A DNA stretch of 64,000 nucleotides, taken from the NCBI RefSeq assembly GCF_010548375.1, contig NZ_JAAGLY010000023.1:1-64000 (forward strand), read 5' to 3'. Source of the stretch: Streptomyces sp. SID13726. GTDB lineage: Bacteria; Actinomycetota; Actinomycetes; Streptomycetales; Streptomycetaceae. The notes below the pieces were generated by a model. It did no database searches and had not been told where the DNA came from. It saw nothing but the letters and a program-made list of their open reading frames with translations. The first letter of the stretch is position 1. Each line of letters begins with the position of its first letter. A program made the position numbers and the translations under genes. Shown piece after piece: positions 17,033 to 26,017 of this stretch.

Positions 17033-18037
17033 TCACACCACCGTCCGCCGCCCCGTACTCCCCCGCTCCGTAATCCAAGGCGCCAACAACGTCGACTCCG
17101 CCACAACCGCCCCGTCCAGCTTCCTCACCAGCAGTTCCACCGCCCGCGCCCCCACCTCCGCCGACGGCACCGCGACCGAGGTGATGGGGACACGGGCCGA
17201 CTCGGCGACCTCGTCGGGGCAGATCGCGGTGAGGGACAGGTCGGTCGGGACTCGTAGGCCCAGGTGTTCGAAGGCGTCCAACAGTGGTTCCAGCAGGGGC
17301 TCGTTGTGGACGACCACCCCTGTCAGCGCGGGCTGTTCGCGGAGCAGGCGCTCGGCGGTCTCGTGGGCTGTGCCGGGCTCGCAGGGGTGCACGGTCGAGG
17401 ACATGCCGTTGCGGTCGGCGGCGGTCGTGAAGCCCTGGACCACGCTGTGGGCGAAGGCGGTCTGCCGGACGTAGACCTCCGGCGGGGAGCCGACCAGGGC
17501 CACCGAGCGGTGCCCCAGTCGTGCCAGGTGTTCCACGCACGCCTCGCCCGCCGCCCGGAAGTCGAGGTCGACGCAGGTCAGGCCGGACGGGTCCGCGGGG
17601 AAGCCGATCAGTACCGACGGCAGCTCCAGGGCGCGCAGCAACGGCAGGCGGGGATCGTCCAGTTGGACGTCCATGACGATCAGCGCGTCGACCAGGGCCG
17701 TGTCCGCGACCCGGTGCAGCCCGTCCTCGCCCTCCTCCTGGGTCAGCAGCAGTACGTCGTGGTCGTGGCGGCGGGCCGTCGTCACCACCGACACCGCGAA
17801 ACCCATGACGGTGGGGACGTGGATGCCGGTCCGTAAGGGCACGACCAGCGCCAGGACGTTCGAGCGCCGGCCGGCCAGGGCGCGGGCGCCCGCGTGCGGG
17901 CGGTAGCCCAGTTCGCGGACGGCCGCCTCGACCCGCTGCCGGGTCTCCTCGGAGATCGGGCGCTTGCCGCTGAGGGCGTAGGAGACGGTGCTCGGGGAGA
18001 CCCCGGCCCGCCGCGCCACATCCGTGATCTTCACCAT
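17033..18037 (-). CDS. LacI-family transcriptional regulator of the xyloside operon
   Basis: A 334-residue repressor with an N-terminal helix-turn-helix and hinge (ITDVARRAGVSPSTVSYALS, then ALAGRRSNVLALVVP) and a periplasmic-binding-protein-like effector domain. Its ATG overlaps the stop of the GH31 gene by one base (TGATG), so it is the last gene of the five-gene operon read leftwards from 23352. It probably represses that operon through the GTCGAAGCGCTTCGAC palindrome at 23445-23460 and is released by an alpha-xyloside or a related sugar (inference). Confidence 0.9.
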   Translation of the reverse strand: MVKITDVARRAGVSPSTVSYALSGKRPISEETRQRVEAAVRELGYRPHAGARALAGRRSNVLALVVPLRTGIHVPTVMGFAVSVVTTARRHDHDVLLLTQEEGEDGLHRVADTALVDALIVMDVQLDDPRLPLLRALELPSVLIGFPADPSGLTCVDLDFRAAGEACVEHLARLGHRSVALVGSPPEVYVRQTAFAHSVVQGFTTAADRNGMSSTVHPCEPGTAHETAERLLREQPALTGVVVHNEPLLEPLLDAFEHLGLRVPTDLSLTAICPDEVAESARVPITSVAVPSAEVGARAVELLVRKLDGAVVAESTLLAPWITERGSTGRRTVV

Positions 18038-20286
18038 CAGCCCAGCTCCAGGGAGAGGAACCCGGTGCCCGCCTGCGCCCGCGCCGTCCTGCCCCCCGCC
18101 GCCAGGCCCCAGGGCGCCGACGGGTCACCGCAGGACGCCCGCAGCGTGTCCCCTTCGCGTACGACGGTGAAGGCGACCTCGCCGGACCGCACCGTGACCT
18201 GCTCGCCCCGGGCCAGGCCGTAGGCCCGCAGGGTCACCCCGTCCGCGTGGTCGTAGTCGGGGCGGTCGTCCACCGCGCCGACCGGGATCACCGCGCCGGG
18301 CCGGACCAGCAGCGGCACGCTCAGGAAGTCGTGCCGCTCGCGCACCCAGCGCGGTCCGGTCACCGTCTCGCCGGTCACGAAGTGGGTCCAGGTGCCCTCC
18401 GGGACGTAGTACGACACCTCCCCGGAGTCGGTGAACACGGGCGCCACCAGCAGATCCGGGCCGAGCATGTACTGCCGCTCCAGGTGCGCGCACCCGGGGT
18501 CGTCCGGGAACTCCAGGACCATCGCCCGCATCACCGGCACACCCTCGGCGTGGGCGGTGCGCGCTGTCTCGTACAGGTAGGGCATCAGGCTCAGCTTGAG
18601 CCGGGTGAAGTGCCGCAGTACGTCCACGGACTCCTCGTCGAACAGCCACGGCACCCGGTAGGAGGAGCTGCCGTGCAGCCGGCTGTGGGAGGACAGCAGG
18701 CCGAAGGCCAGCCACCGTTTGAAGAGGGCCGCCGTCGGGGTGCCCTCGAAGCCGCCGATGTCGTGGCTCCAGAAGCCGAAGCCGGATAGGCCGAGGGACA
18801 GCCCTCCTCGCAGCGACTCCGCCATCGACTCGTACGTCGCCTCGCAGTCGCCGCCCCAGTGCACCGGGAACTGCTGGCTGCCCGCGGTCGCCGAGCGCGC
18901 GAAGACCACCGCCTCCTCCTCGCCGCGGTGCTTGCGCAGCACGTCGAAGACCGTGCGGTTGTACAGGTAGGTGTAGTAGTTGTGCATCCGCTCGGGGTCG
19001 GAGCCGTCCGACCACTCCACGTCCAGCGGGACGCGTTCGCCGAAGTCGGTCTTGAAGCAGTCCACGCCCTGGGCGAGGAGCGCCTCCAGCTTGGCCGCGT
19101 ACCAGTCGCGGGCGGCCGGGCTGGTGAAGTCGACCAGGGCCATGCCGGGTTGCCACAGGTCCCACTGCCAGACACTGCCGTCGGGGCGCCTCAGGAGGTG
19201 GCCGAGCGCCTTGCCCTCCGCGAACAGGGGGGATCTCTGGGCGATGTACGGATTGATCCACACGGACACCCGCAGGTCCCTCGCGTGCAGTCGCGCGAGC
19301 ATGCCCTCGGGGTCGGGGAAGACCCGCGGGTCCCACTGGAAGTCGCACCAGTTGAACTCGCGCATCCAGAAGCAGTCGAAGTGGAAGACGGACAGCGGGA
19401 GTTCGCGGTCCTTCATGCCCTCGATGAACGACGTCACCGTCTCCTCGTCGTACGACGTCGTGAAGGACGTCGACAGCCACAGGCCGAAGGACCAGGCGGG
19501 CGGCAGGGCCGGGCGGCCGGTGAGGGCCGTGTACTTGCGGATGATCTCCTTCGGCGTCGGGCCGTAGATGACGTAGTACGTCAACTCCTGTGTCTCCGCG
19601 CTGAACTGAACCCGCGAGACCGCCTCCGAGCCGACCTCGAAGGAGACCTTGCCCGGGTGGTCGACGAAGACGCCGTAGCCCGCGTCCGTGAGGTAGAACG
19701 GGACGTTCTTGTACGCCTGCTCGGTGGCCGTGCCGCCGTCGGCGTTCCAGACGTCGACGACCTGGCCGTTCTTCACCAGCGGCCCGAACCGTTCGCCGAG
19801 CCCGTACACCGACGTGCCGACCGCGAGCCCCAACTGCTCGCGCAGATAGTGGGCGCCGCCCGCGTCCCGCATGATGCCCATGCCCTTGGGGCCGCTCCCC
19901 GTCAGCAGCCGGCCGCCCGCGAGGAAGTCGACCTGCCAGGTGCCGGTGCGGGCCACCCGGACCGACAGCGTGCCGGAGGTGAGGGTGGCGTGCTCCTCGT
20001 CGTACTCGGTGTGCGCGGTGAAGTCCTCCTTCCTGACCTCGAATTGGGGCCCCTGCGGCTGCTCGCCCTCGAAGTGGGTGAAGGTGACGCCGATGACGTC
20101 CGGCATCGGGGCATGGGCGCTGATCGTCACGACCGGTCCCTTCAACAGGTCGCCGCGGCGGCGGATCGGCTGGGTCGGCGCGAGGATGTCCAACCGGCCG
20201 TCGTGCGCGGCGACTTCGTGGACCTGGGCCGGATGCGCCGCGGTGACGCCCTCGCGGAGCAGCCAGTAGCCGTCGGTGAACTTCAC
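18037..20286 (-). CDS. yicI: GH31 alpha-xylosidase (YicI-type)
   Basis: Hydrolyses alpha-xylosides such as isoprimeverose-type fragments of xyloglucan; cytoplasmic, with no signal peptide. The GTG start at 20286 is preceded by AAGGA; the open frame continues upstream but there it is shadow of the permease gene. The 749-residue product matches E. coli YicI closely in motifs: nucleophile Asp414 in KTDFGERVP and acid/base Asp480 in FPVHWGGD, against 416 and 482 in YicI, as I recall. WINPYIAQRSPLF and SVFHFDCFWMREF are also family hallmarks. Alternative: a related GH31 alpha-glucosidase, but the FGER context favours xylosidase. Confidence 0.92.
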   Translation of the reverse strand: MKFTDGYWLLREGVTAAHPAQVHEVAAHDGRLDILAPTQPIRRRGDLLKGPVVTISAHAPMPDVIGVTFTHFEGEQPQGPQFEVRKEDFTAHTEYDEEHATLTSGTLSVRVARTGTWQVDFLAGGRLLTGSGPKGMGIMRDAGGAHYLREQLGLAVGTSVYGLGERFGPLVKNGQVVDVWNADGGTATEQAYKNVPFYLTDAGYGVFVDHPGKVSFEVGSEAVSRVQFSAETQELTYYVIYGPTPKEIIRKYTALTGRPALPPAWSFGLWLSTSFTTSYDEETVTSFIEGMKDRELPLSVFHFDCFWMREFNWCDFQWDPRVFPDPEGMLARLHARDLRVSVWINPYIAQRSPLFAEGKALGHLLRRPDGSVWQWDLWQPGMALVDFTSPAARDWYAAKLEALLAQGVDCFKTDFGERVPLDVEWSDGSDPERMHNYYTYLYNRTVFDVLRKHRGEEEAVVFARSATAGSQQFPVHWGGDCEATYESMAESLRGGLSLGLSGFGFWSHDIGGFEGTPTAALFKRWLAFGLLSSHSRLHGSSSYRVPWLFDEESVDVLRHFTRLKLSLMPYLYETARTAHAEGVPVMRAMVLEFPDDPGCAHLERQYMLGPDLLVAPVFTDSGEVSYYVPEGTWTHFVTGETVTGPRWVRERHDFLSVPLLVRPGAVIPVGAVDDRPDYDHADGVTLRAYGLARGEQVTVRSGEVAFTVVREGDTLRASCGDPSAPWGLAAGGRTARAQAGTGFLSLELG

Positions 20287-20297
20287 GTGGGGGGTCC

Positions 20298-21122
20298 TTA
20301 CTTGACGGCACCCACGGCGATACCGCGGGTGAGGGTTCGCTGGAAGACGAGGAAGAAGACGAGCGCGGGGAGTACGCCGAGCAGGGCGGCGGCGTTGGTC
20401 ATCGTGGCGTCCATCAGGCGCTGGCCCTGGAGGACGCCGAGGGCGACGGAGACGGTCTGGTTGTCGTTGGAGATCAGCATGACCAGGGGGAGCAGGAACT
20501 CGTTCCAGGTCCAGATGAAGAAGAAGACCAGGAGCACGCCGAGGGTGGGGCGGCTGACCGGGACGACGATCCGCCACAGGACCTGCCACTTGTTCGCGCC
20601 GTCGATGCGGGCCGCTTCGAGGATCTCGCGGGGGAACTGGCCCAGCACGGCGGCGAGGAGGTACGTGCCGAAGGCTGCCTGGATCACCGTGAACACGATG
20701 ACCACGCTGAGCCGGGTGTCGTAGAGGCCGACTTCCTTGCTGAGGTAGTAGACCGGGTAGACCAGCGCCTCCTGCGGCAGCATGTTCGCCAGGACGAAGA
20801 AGGCCAGGACCCAGGTGTGGCCCTTGACGCGGCCGATGCCGATCGCGTACGCGTTCAGGACCGACAGGATCACGGCCAGGACCGCCACCGAGCCGCTGAT
20901 CAGTACCGAGTTGACGAGCTTCTGGCCGAAGTCGACACGTTCCCAGAAGTCCTTGAGGCCCTGTGTGTAGAGGCCGTCGGGGAGGCTGAGGGGGCCGTTC
21001 TGGGCGTACTCGGTGGGGGACTTGAAGGCGTTGACCGTGACGATGAGGAACGGCACGACCATGAACAGCGCCGCGACGCACAGGGCGATCAGCACCGGGT
21101 AGCGGCGCAGGGCGGTGGTCAT
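20298..21122 (-). CDS. Carbohydrate ABC transporter permease (MalG-type)
   Basis: A 274-residue inner-membrane permease with six predicted helices. The EAA loop EAARIDGANKWQVLWRIVVP contacts the shared ATPase. The start MTTALRRYPVL overlaps the stop of the upstream permease by 4 bases (ATGA). No ATPase gene is in this operon; Streptomyces sugar importers of this type commonly use the shared ATPase MsiK encoded elsewhere. Confidence 0.92.
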   Translation of the reverse strand: MTTALRRYPVLIALCVAALFMVVPFLIVTVNAFKSPTEYAQNGPLSLPDGLYTQGLKDFWERVDFGQKLVNSVLISGSVAVLAVILSVLNAYAIGIGRVKGHTWVLAFFVLANMLPQEALVYPVYYLSKEVGLYDTRLSVVIVFTVIQAAFGTYLLAAVLGQFPREILEAARIDGANKWQVLWRIVVPVSRPTLGVLLVFFFIWTWNEFLLPLVMLISNDNQTVSVALGVLQGQRLMDATMTNAAALLGVLPALVFFLVFQRTLTRGIAVGAVK

Positions 21123-22063
21123 GAGCCGGTCCTCTCCTGGAGCCGCAGACCGATCAGGGAGAGCGCCAGGATGATCACCGTGAGCACGGTGGAGATCGCG
21201 GCGCCGTAGCCGACCTGCGTCTTCTCGAAGAACGTGGTGAAGGAGAAGTAGGACGGGACGTTCGTGGCCCCGCCGGGTCCGCCCTTGGTCAGCACGTACA
21301 CCGCGCCGAACACCTTGAGCGCGGCGATCGAGCACCAGGTCAGGACGACGTAGATCTCCGGGCGGATCTGCGGCAGCGTGATGTGCCAGAAGCGGCGCCA
21401 CCAGCCGGCGCCGTCCAGCTCGGCGGCCTCGGCCAGTTGAGGGTCGGCGCGTTGCAGGCCCGCCATGAAGACGACCAGCGGGAAGCCCAGTTGGACCCAG
21501 ACCATCACGCCCATGACGGTGTAGAGGGCGAGGTCGGGGTCGCCGAGCCAGTCCTGCTGCCAGGAGCCCAGGCCGATCGCCTTGAGGAGGGCGTTGAGGG
21601 AGCCGTTGTCGGGGGCGAGGATCCAGCTCCAGACGATGCCGGCGACCGCGATCGGCAGGACCTGGGGGAGGTAGAAGCAGGCGCGCAACACGGCGGCGAT
21701 CCGGGTGCCGAAGTGCTTGCCGACGTGGTCGAACAGGGCCGCGGCGAGCAGCAGCCCGAGAGCCGTGGGGACCGCCGCCATCGCCACGACCATGAACAGG
21801 CTGTGCCGGAAGGACGCCCAGAACTCCGTATCGTCCATCAGCTCGCGGTAGTTGGCGAGCCCGGACCACTCGGGGGAGCCCACGCCCTGCCAGTCCGTGA
21901 AGCTCACGTACGTGTTCATCGCGAACGGCAGCACGATGACCGCGAGGAAGGCGAGCGCACCCGGCAGCAGGAACAGGGCGTAGGAGTCGCGGGGGCGGCG
22001 CGGGGGCCGGAGGGCAGTGCCCTTGCCGACCGCCCGCGCACCGCGTTCGACGGTCACCGTCAT
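21119..22063 (-). CDS. Carbohydrate ABC transporter permease (MalF-type)
   Basis: A 314-residue permease. A basic N-terminus is followed by six helices and the EAA loop EAAELDGAGWWRRFWHITLP. The ATG at 22063 overlaps the stop of the binding-protein gene by 4 bases (ATGA). It pairs with the MalG-type permease to form the translocation channel of the alpha-xyloside importer. Confidence 0.92.
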   Translation of the reverse strand: MTVTVERGARAVGKGTALRPPRRPRDSYALFLLPGALAFLAVIVLPFAMNTYVSFTDWQGVGSPEWSGLANYRELMDDTEFWASFRHSLFMVVAMAAVPTALGLLLAAALFDHVGKHFGTRIAAVLRACFYLPQVLPIAVAGIVWSWILAPDNGSLNALLKAIGLGSWQQDWLGDPDLALYTVMGVMVWVQLGFPLVVFMAGLQRADPQLAEAAELDGAGWWRRFWHITLPQIRPEIYVVLTWCSIAALKVFGAVYVLTKGGPGGATNVPSYFSFTTFFEKTQVGYGAAISTVLTVIILALSLIGLRLQERTGS

Positions 22064-23352
22064 CGCTTCGGCGCGCCCTTGTCGTAAGCCTCCTGGAGAT
22101 CGCCGAGGTAGCCGTCGGGCTTCTCGCTGCCGGTGATCAGCTTCTGGGTCTCGGAGACGAGGACGTCGTAGAAGCCGGGGACCGGCCAGTCGGGGTAGAA
22201 GGCCAGACCGTCGTTCGTGGAAAGGGTGTTGAAGTTCTCGATCAGCGTCTTCGACTGCGGGTCGGTGATCGCGGAGGCGTCGGCCGCGACCGGGACGCCG
22301 CCCGAATTGCCCAGCAGGTTCTGGATCTTCTTGGACATGGTGATGTCGATGAAGTCGTAGGCGAGGTCCTTGTTCTTCGAACCCTGCGGTACGACCCAGA
22401 GGTTGCCGCCGGAGCCCAGGGTGAGCTTCGAGTCGGGCCACAGGAAGGTGCCCCAGTCGAACTTGTTGTCCGTCTTGAAGCGGCCGTACCACCAGCTGCC
22501 GGAGAACAGGACCGGCGCCTTGCCGGAGGTGAAGGAGACGCCCGCGGCCTCTTCGTTCTGGCCGCTTGAGGTCTTGCTGAAGTAGCCCTTGCTCACCCAG
22601 TCGGCGAAGGTCTCGGCGCCGTACGTCCAGGCCGCGTCATGGAAGTCGGTCCTGCCCTTGTAGAGCTGGTAGGAGTCGACCCACGCGCGGTCGGCCTTGG
22701 AGAGGGCCAGCTGGTAGAGGTACTGCTGGGCCGGGTAGGCGGCGCCTCCGTTGGCGAGCGGGGTGACTCCCTCGGCGACGAACTCGTCCATGGCGGCGGT
22801 GAGTTCGGGGAGGGTCTTCGGTTCGGCGATGCCGTACTTCTTGAAGAGGTCCTTGTTGTAGTAGACCAGCGTGTACTCGGCGTAGTTGGGGACGCCGTAC
22901 CACTTGCCGGAGCCCATCACGCCGTTGGTGTCGTAGAGGCTGGTGGTGCGGACGCTGGGGCTGAGCTTCTTGTCCCAGCCGTGCTTGGTGGCCTCCGCCG
23001 TGAGGTCGGTCAGCAGGCCCTGTTTGGAGAGCAGGCCCGCGGTCGCGTTGCCCTTGTTGTACTCCATGAGGTCGGGCGCGTCCGAGGAGTTGAGGACCAT
23101 CGGGGCGGTCTTCTGGATCTGGTCGAAGCTCTTCTCCTCGAACTCCACCTTCACGCCCGGGTGCTGGGCCTCGAACTCCTTGATCGCCTCCTTCCACGCG
23201 ATGCCCATCGCGCTGGTCGGGCCCTCGTAGTGCCAGAGCCGGAGCGTCTTGCCGTCGGAGGACCCGCTGTCGGAGCCTCCGCACGAGGTCAGCAGCAGCG
23301 ACCCGGTCAGGATCACCGCCGTCGCCACCACACGCCTTCGTGCCGTCAACAT
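22060..23352 (-). CDS. Sugar-binding lipoprotein of the xyloside ABC importer
   Basis: Extracellular solute-binding protein, family 1, 430 residues. The ATG at 23352 has GGAGG (23359-23363) 6 bases upstream; the frame extends to 23484 but that part has no ribosome-binding site. The signal peptide ends in the lipobox LLTSC (Cys near residue 24), then a Gly/Ser-rich spacer and the fold (TLRLWHYEGPTSAMGIAWKEA). First gene of the operon running to the LacI gene. The substrate is inferred from the linked GH31 enzyme. Confidence 0.92.
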   Translation of the reverse strand: MLTARRRVVATAVILTGSLLLTSCGGSDSGSSDGKTLRLWHYEGPTSAMGIAWKEAIKEFEAQHPGVKVEFEEKSFDQIQKTAPMVLNSSDAPDLMEYNKGNATAGLLSKQGLLTDLTAEATKHGWDKKLSPSVRTTSLYDTNGVMGSGKWYGVPNYAEYTLVYYNKDLFKKYGIAEPKTLPELTAAMDEFVAEGVTPLANGGAAYPAQQYLYQLALSKADRAWVDSYQLYKGRTDFHDAAWTYGAETFADWVSKGYFSKTSSGQNEEAAGVSFTSGKAPVLFSGSWWYGRFKTDNKFDWGTFLWPDSKLTLGSGGNLWVVPQGSKNKDLAYDFIDITMSKKIQNLLGNSGGVPVAADASAITDPQSKTLIENFNTLSTNDGLAFYPDWPVPGFYDVLVSETQKLITGSEKPDGYLGDLQEAYDKGAPKR

Positions 23353-23444
23353 CCCGTACCTCCGGGGGAGTCGGATGGTGCTTCGGGCCGGGCGCCGCGC
23401 AGGGGTCGTCGGGTCGAATCGTTGTCGAACCACGATCGGCCGCT

Positions 23445-23460
23445 GTCGAAGCGCTTCGAC
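23445..23460. promoter_or_regulatory. LacI-type operator candidate
   Basis: Perfect 16-bp palindrome GTCGAAGCGCTTCGAC, 92 bp upstream of the binding-protein start. The central CG step and odd/even symmetry fit LacI-family operators. A variant, GGTGAAGCGATTCGAC, lies at 23512-23527, just past the stop of the MFS gene, and GTCGAA half-sites occur near 23412-23430. Confidence 0.65.
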
Positions 23461-23508
23461 GAAGGAACGTATGTGCGGCTTCAAGAGTCGTCAATGGGTT
23501 GCACAGGA

Positions 23509-24816
23509 TCAGGTGAAGCGATTCGACGATCCGGCCGAAACGAGCGCGATCATCAGCGCCACCGCGGCCGCCGTGACCGGAACGCCGAACCCCGCCACCG
23601 GTGAGAGGTGCTCCACCGTCCAGCCGCCCGCCGCGCTTCCGCAGGCGATCCCGCCGAGCAGGCCGGTCACCGCGAGGGTCATGCCCTCGTTGAGGCGGTC
23701 GGGCGGGGTGCGCCGCTGGACCAGCGTCATCCCGGTGACCATCGTCGGGGCGGTCGCCATCCCGGCGATCAGCAGCGCGCCCGCGAGCGCGGGCAGCGAG
23801 CCGGTGAGAGCGGCGGCCAGCAGGGGCAGCGTCAGCAGGGCCGTCATGGCGGCGACGCACCGGACGTAACGGTCCTCGGCGGGCCCCGTCCCGCGGGTCG
23901 CGCCGTAGGCCAGGCCCGCCGCGCACGAACCGGCCGCCTGGAGCGCCAGCACGATCCCGGCGGCCGAGCGGTGGCCCTGCGCGTCGGCGAAGGCGAGGGT
24001 GACGACCTCCATGGAGCCGAACACCGCGCCCATCGCGAGGCAGACAGCGAGCAGGGGAGGGATGCCGGGGCTGCGGAAGGGGGCCTTCGACGTGGTGTGC
24101 GGCCGGCGGGGCGGTTCCGTCGCGCGCTGGGCCGCGAACACCAGCACGCCCGTCACCAGCAGCACCGCCGCCACCAGCGTGCCCGCCTCCGGGAAGAACG
24201 TCCCGCACAGGAAGGCCGCGAGGACCGGGCCCAGCATGAAGCACGCCTCGTCGGCGGACTGCTCGAAGGAGTTCGCCACATGCAGCGCCTTCTCGTCGCC
24301 GGCGAGCAGACGCGCCCAGCGGGCCCGGGACATGCCGCCGATGTTGGGGGTCGTGGCGGTGGCGGCGTACGACAGGAAGAGCGTCCAGGCCGGTGCGCCG
24401 AGCCGGACGCACAGCAGCAGCGCCAGCGAACCCAGCGCCGCGAGGACCGTCGCCGGTACGGCGATCTTGGCCTGTCCATGACGGTCGACGAGCCGCGCGA
24501 TCCACGGGGCGACCGCCGCGGTGGCCGCCGGACCGGTCGCGGTGACGGCGCCGGCGAGGGCGTACGACCCACGCGTCCCGGCGATCATGACGACCGCGCT
24601 CACGCTGAACATCCCCATCGGCAGCCGGGCGAGAAGGTTCCCGATGGTGAACGCGCGGGCGCCGGGGGTGGCGAGAAGGCGGCGGTACGGGCCGGGGGTG
24701 CGGGAGCTGCGCCGGTCCTGCGGGCCTCCCGGACCCCGGGGGCTTCGCGGTGCGAAGTCGACGATGACGAGTGCGTCGGCGGTCATGGTGAACATCGGTC
24801 GGGTCGGTCGCGGCAT
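23509..24816 (-). CDS. MFS transporter
   Basis: A 435-residue major facilitator with 12 predicted helices. Motif-A-like sequence WIARLVDRHGQAK lies between helices 2 and 3, and a central cytoplasmic loop (QRATEPPRRPHTTSKA) splits the halves. It resembles sugar-efflux/YfcJ-type exporters. It is divergent from the LysR gene 83 bp away, which may regulate it. ATGs at 24792 and 24783 are alternative starts. The substrate is unknown. Confidence 0.82.
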   Translation of the reverse strand: MPRPTRPMFTMTADALVIVDFAPRSPRGPGGPQDRRSSRTPGPYRRLLATPGARAFTIGNLLARLPMGMFSVSAVVMIAGTRGSYALAGAVTATGPAATAAVAPWIARLVDRHGQAKIAVPATVLAALGSLALLLCVRLGAPAWTLFLSYAATATTPNIGGMSRARWARLLAGDEKALHVANSFEQSADEACFMLGPVLAAFLCGTFFPEAGTLVAAVLLVTGVLVFAAQRATEPPRRPHTTSKAPFRSPGIPPLLAVCLAMGAVFGSMEVVTLAFADAQGHRSAAGIVLALQAAGSCAAGLAYGATRGTGPAEDRYVRCVAAMTALLTLPLLAAALTGSLPALAGALLIAGMATAPTMVTGMTLVQRRTPPDRLNEGMTLAVTGLLGGIACGSAAGGWTVEHLSPVAGFGVPVTAAAVALMIALVSAGSSNRFT

Positions 24817-24899
24817 GCGCCCACCGTCGCCCCGGAGTGATCAAGGGGTCCAACACTTTCTCCGTACCGATTCACGCACCCGCGTTGTAAGTTCGCCGG

Positions 24900-25871
24900 A
24901 TGCCCGCGCCCCAGCACCTGGACCCCCGTCTCCTGCGCGCCTTCCTCGCCGTCGCCGACGAGCTCCACTTCACCCGCGCCGCGGCCCGGCTCTACGTCGC
25001 CCAGCAGGCTCTGAGCCGGGACGTGCGGCGACTGGAGCGGGAGCTCGGTGCCGAGCTGTTCGTGCGGACCACCCGGCAGGTGACGCTGACCGCCGACGGG
25101 GAGCGGCTGGTGCCCTACGCCCGCCGCGCGCTGGCGGCCCAGGACGAGCTGCTCGCCGCCTTCGGACAGGCCCGGCCGCTGCTGGTGGACCTGAACTCCC
25201 CGGGCCTGGGCACCGGCCGCAGGGTGCTGCACCGGGCCCGTGAACTCGCCCCTGACCAGGAGCTGATGGCCCGCTACGAGAGCGGGCTGACCGGTGCGGC
25301 CGGGGAGCTGCTGGCCGGGCGCCTGGACGTGTCCTTCGGACGGTTCGCCGGTCTGGATCCGGCGCTGCGGGCGGGTCTGGAGCACCGGCCCGTGCGCTTC
25401 GAGCCCATGGCGGTCGTGCTCCCCGAGGACCACCGGCTGGCCGCCCTGGAGCGGGTGCCGCTGGCCGCGCTCGCGGGCGAGACCGTGTACGCGGGGGCCG
25501 GAAATCAGCGCACTCCGGAATGGACCGATCTCGCTCGTCGGCTGTTCGAAGGCCGGGGCATCGAGGTCGCCCCGCCGGCCCCGCTCGCGGTCGGCGACGA
25601 GGAGTTCCAGCGGATCATGGCGAAGACCCGGAACCCGATTCTGGCCGTCGTGGATTTTCCGGCCATGCCCGCCACGGTGCTGCGTCCGCTGGTCGACCCG
25701 GTACCTCTGTCGCCCGTGTCGCTGGTGTGGCGCAAGGGTCTGGTGCATCCCGCATTCGACGCCCTGTGCCGGGCCGCAATCGAACTCGGCGTCGAACATG
25801 GATGGCTCCGACGGCCCGCCGATGGATGGATTCCGGCCACTGATGAGCGCCATATGCACGTCCACAAGTGA
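24900..25871 (+). CDS. LysR-family transcriptional regulator
   Basis: A 323-residue regulator with an N-terminal winged helix (RLLRAFLAVADELHFTRAAARLYVAQQALSRDVRRLE split over residues 9-44) and a C-terminal effector domain. It is divergent from the MFS gene, the usual arrangement for a LysR and its target. The effector is unknown. Confidence 0.88.
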   Translation: MPAPQHLDPRLLRAFLAVADELHFTRAAARLYVAQQALSRDVRRLERELGAELFVRTTRQVTLTADGERLVPYARRALAAQDELLAAFGQARPLLVDLNSPGLGTGRRVLHRARELAPDQELMARYESGLTGAAGELLAGRLDVSFGRFAGLDPALRAGLEHRPVRFEPMAVVLPEDHRLAALERVPLAALAGETVYAGAGNQRTPEWTDLARRLFEGRGIEVAPPAPLAVGDEEFQRIMAKTRNPILAVVDFPAMPATVLRPLVDPVPLSPVSLVWRKGLVHPAFDALCRAAIELGVEHGWLRRPADGWIPATDERHMHVHK

Positions 25872-26017
25872 CACGCGGCAAACACAGAACCTCCGCGTGC
25901 GCTACATTCGTGGCCTGAGCACGGTGTGATAAGGGGGGCGCTCGGACCGGGTGGGGGCCTGGTTCGACCGGCTTGTGCTCAGGGTCGTATGCGCACCCGG
26001 AACGGTCCCGTGGGGGG

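Noticed and set aside
18125..20311. 728-residue frame overlapping the GH31 gene on the same strand
   Set aside because: It is a shadow in another frame, Arg/Pro/Gly-rich, without motifs. The GH31 frame has all catalytic residues.
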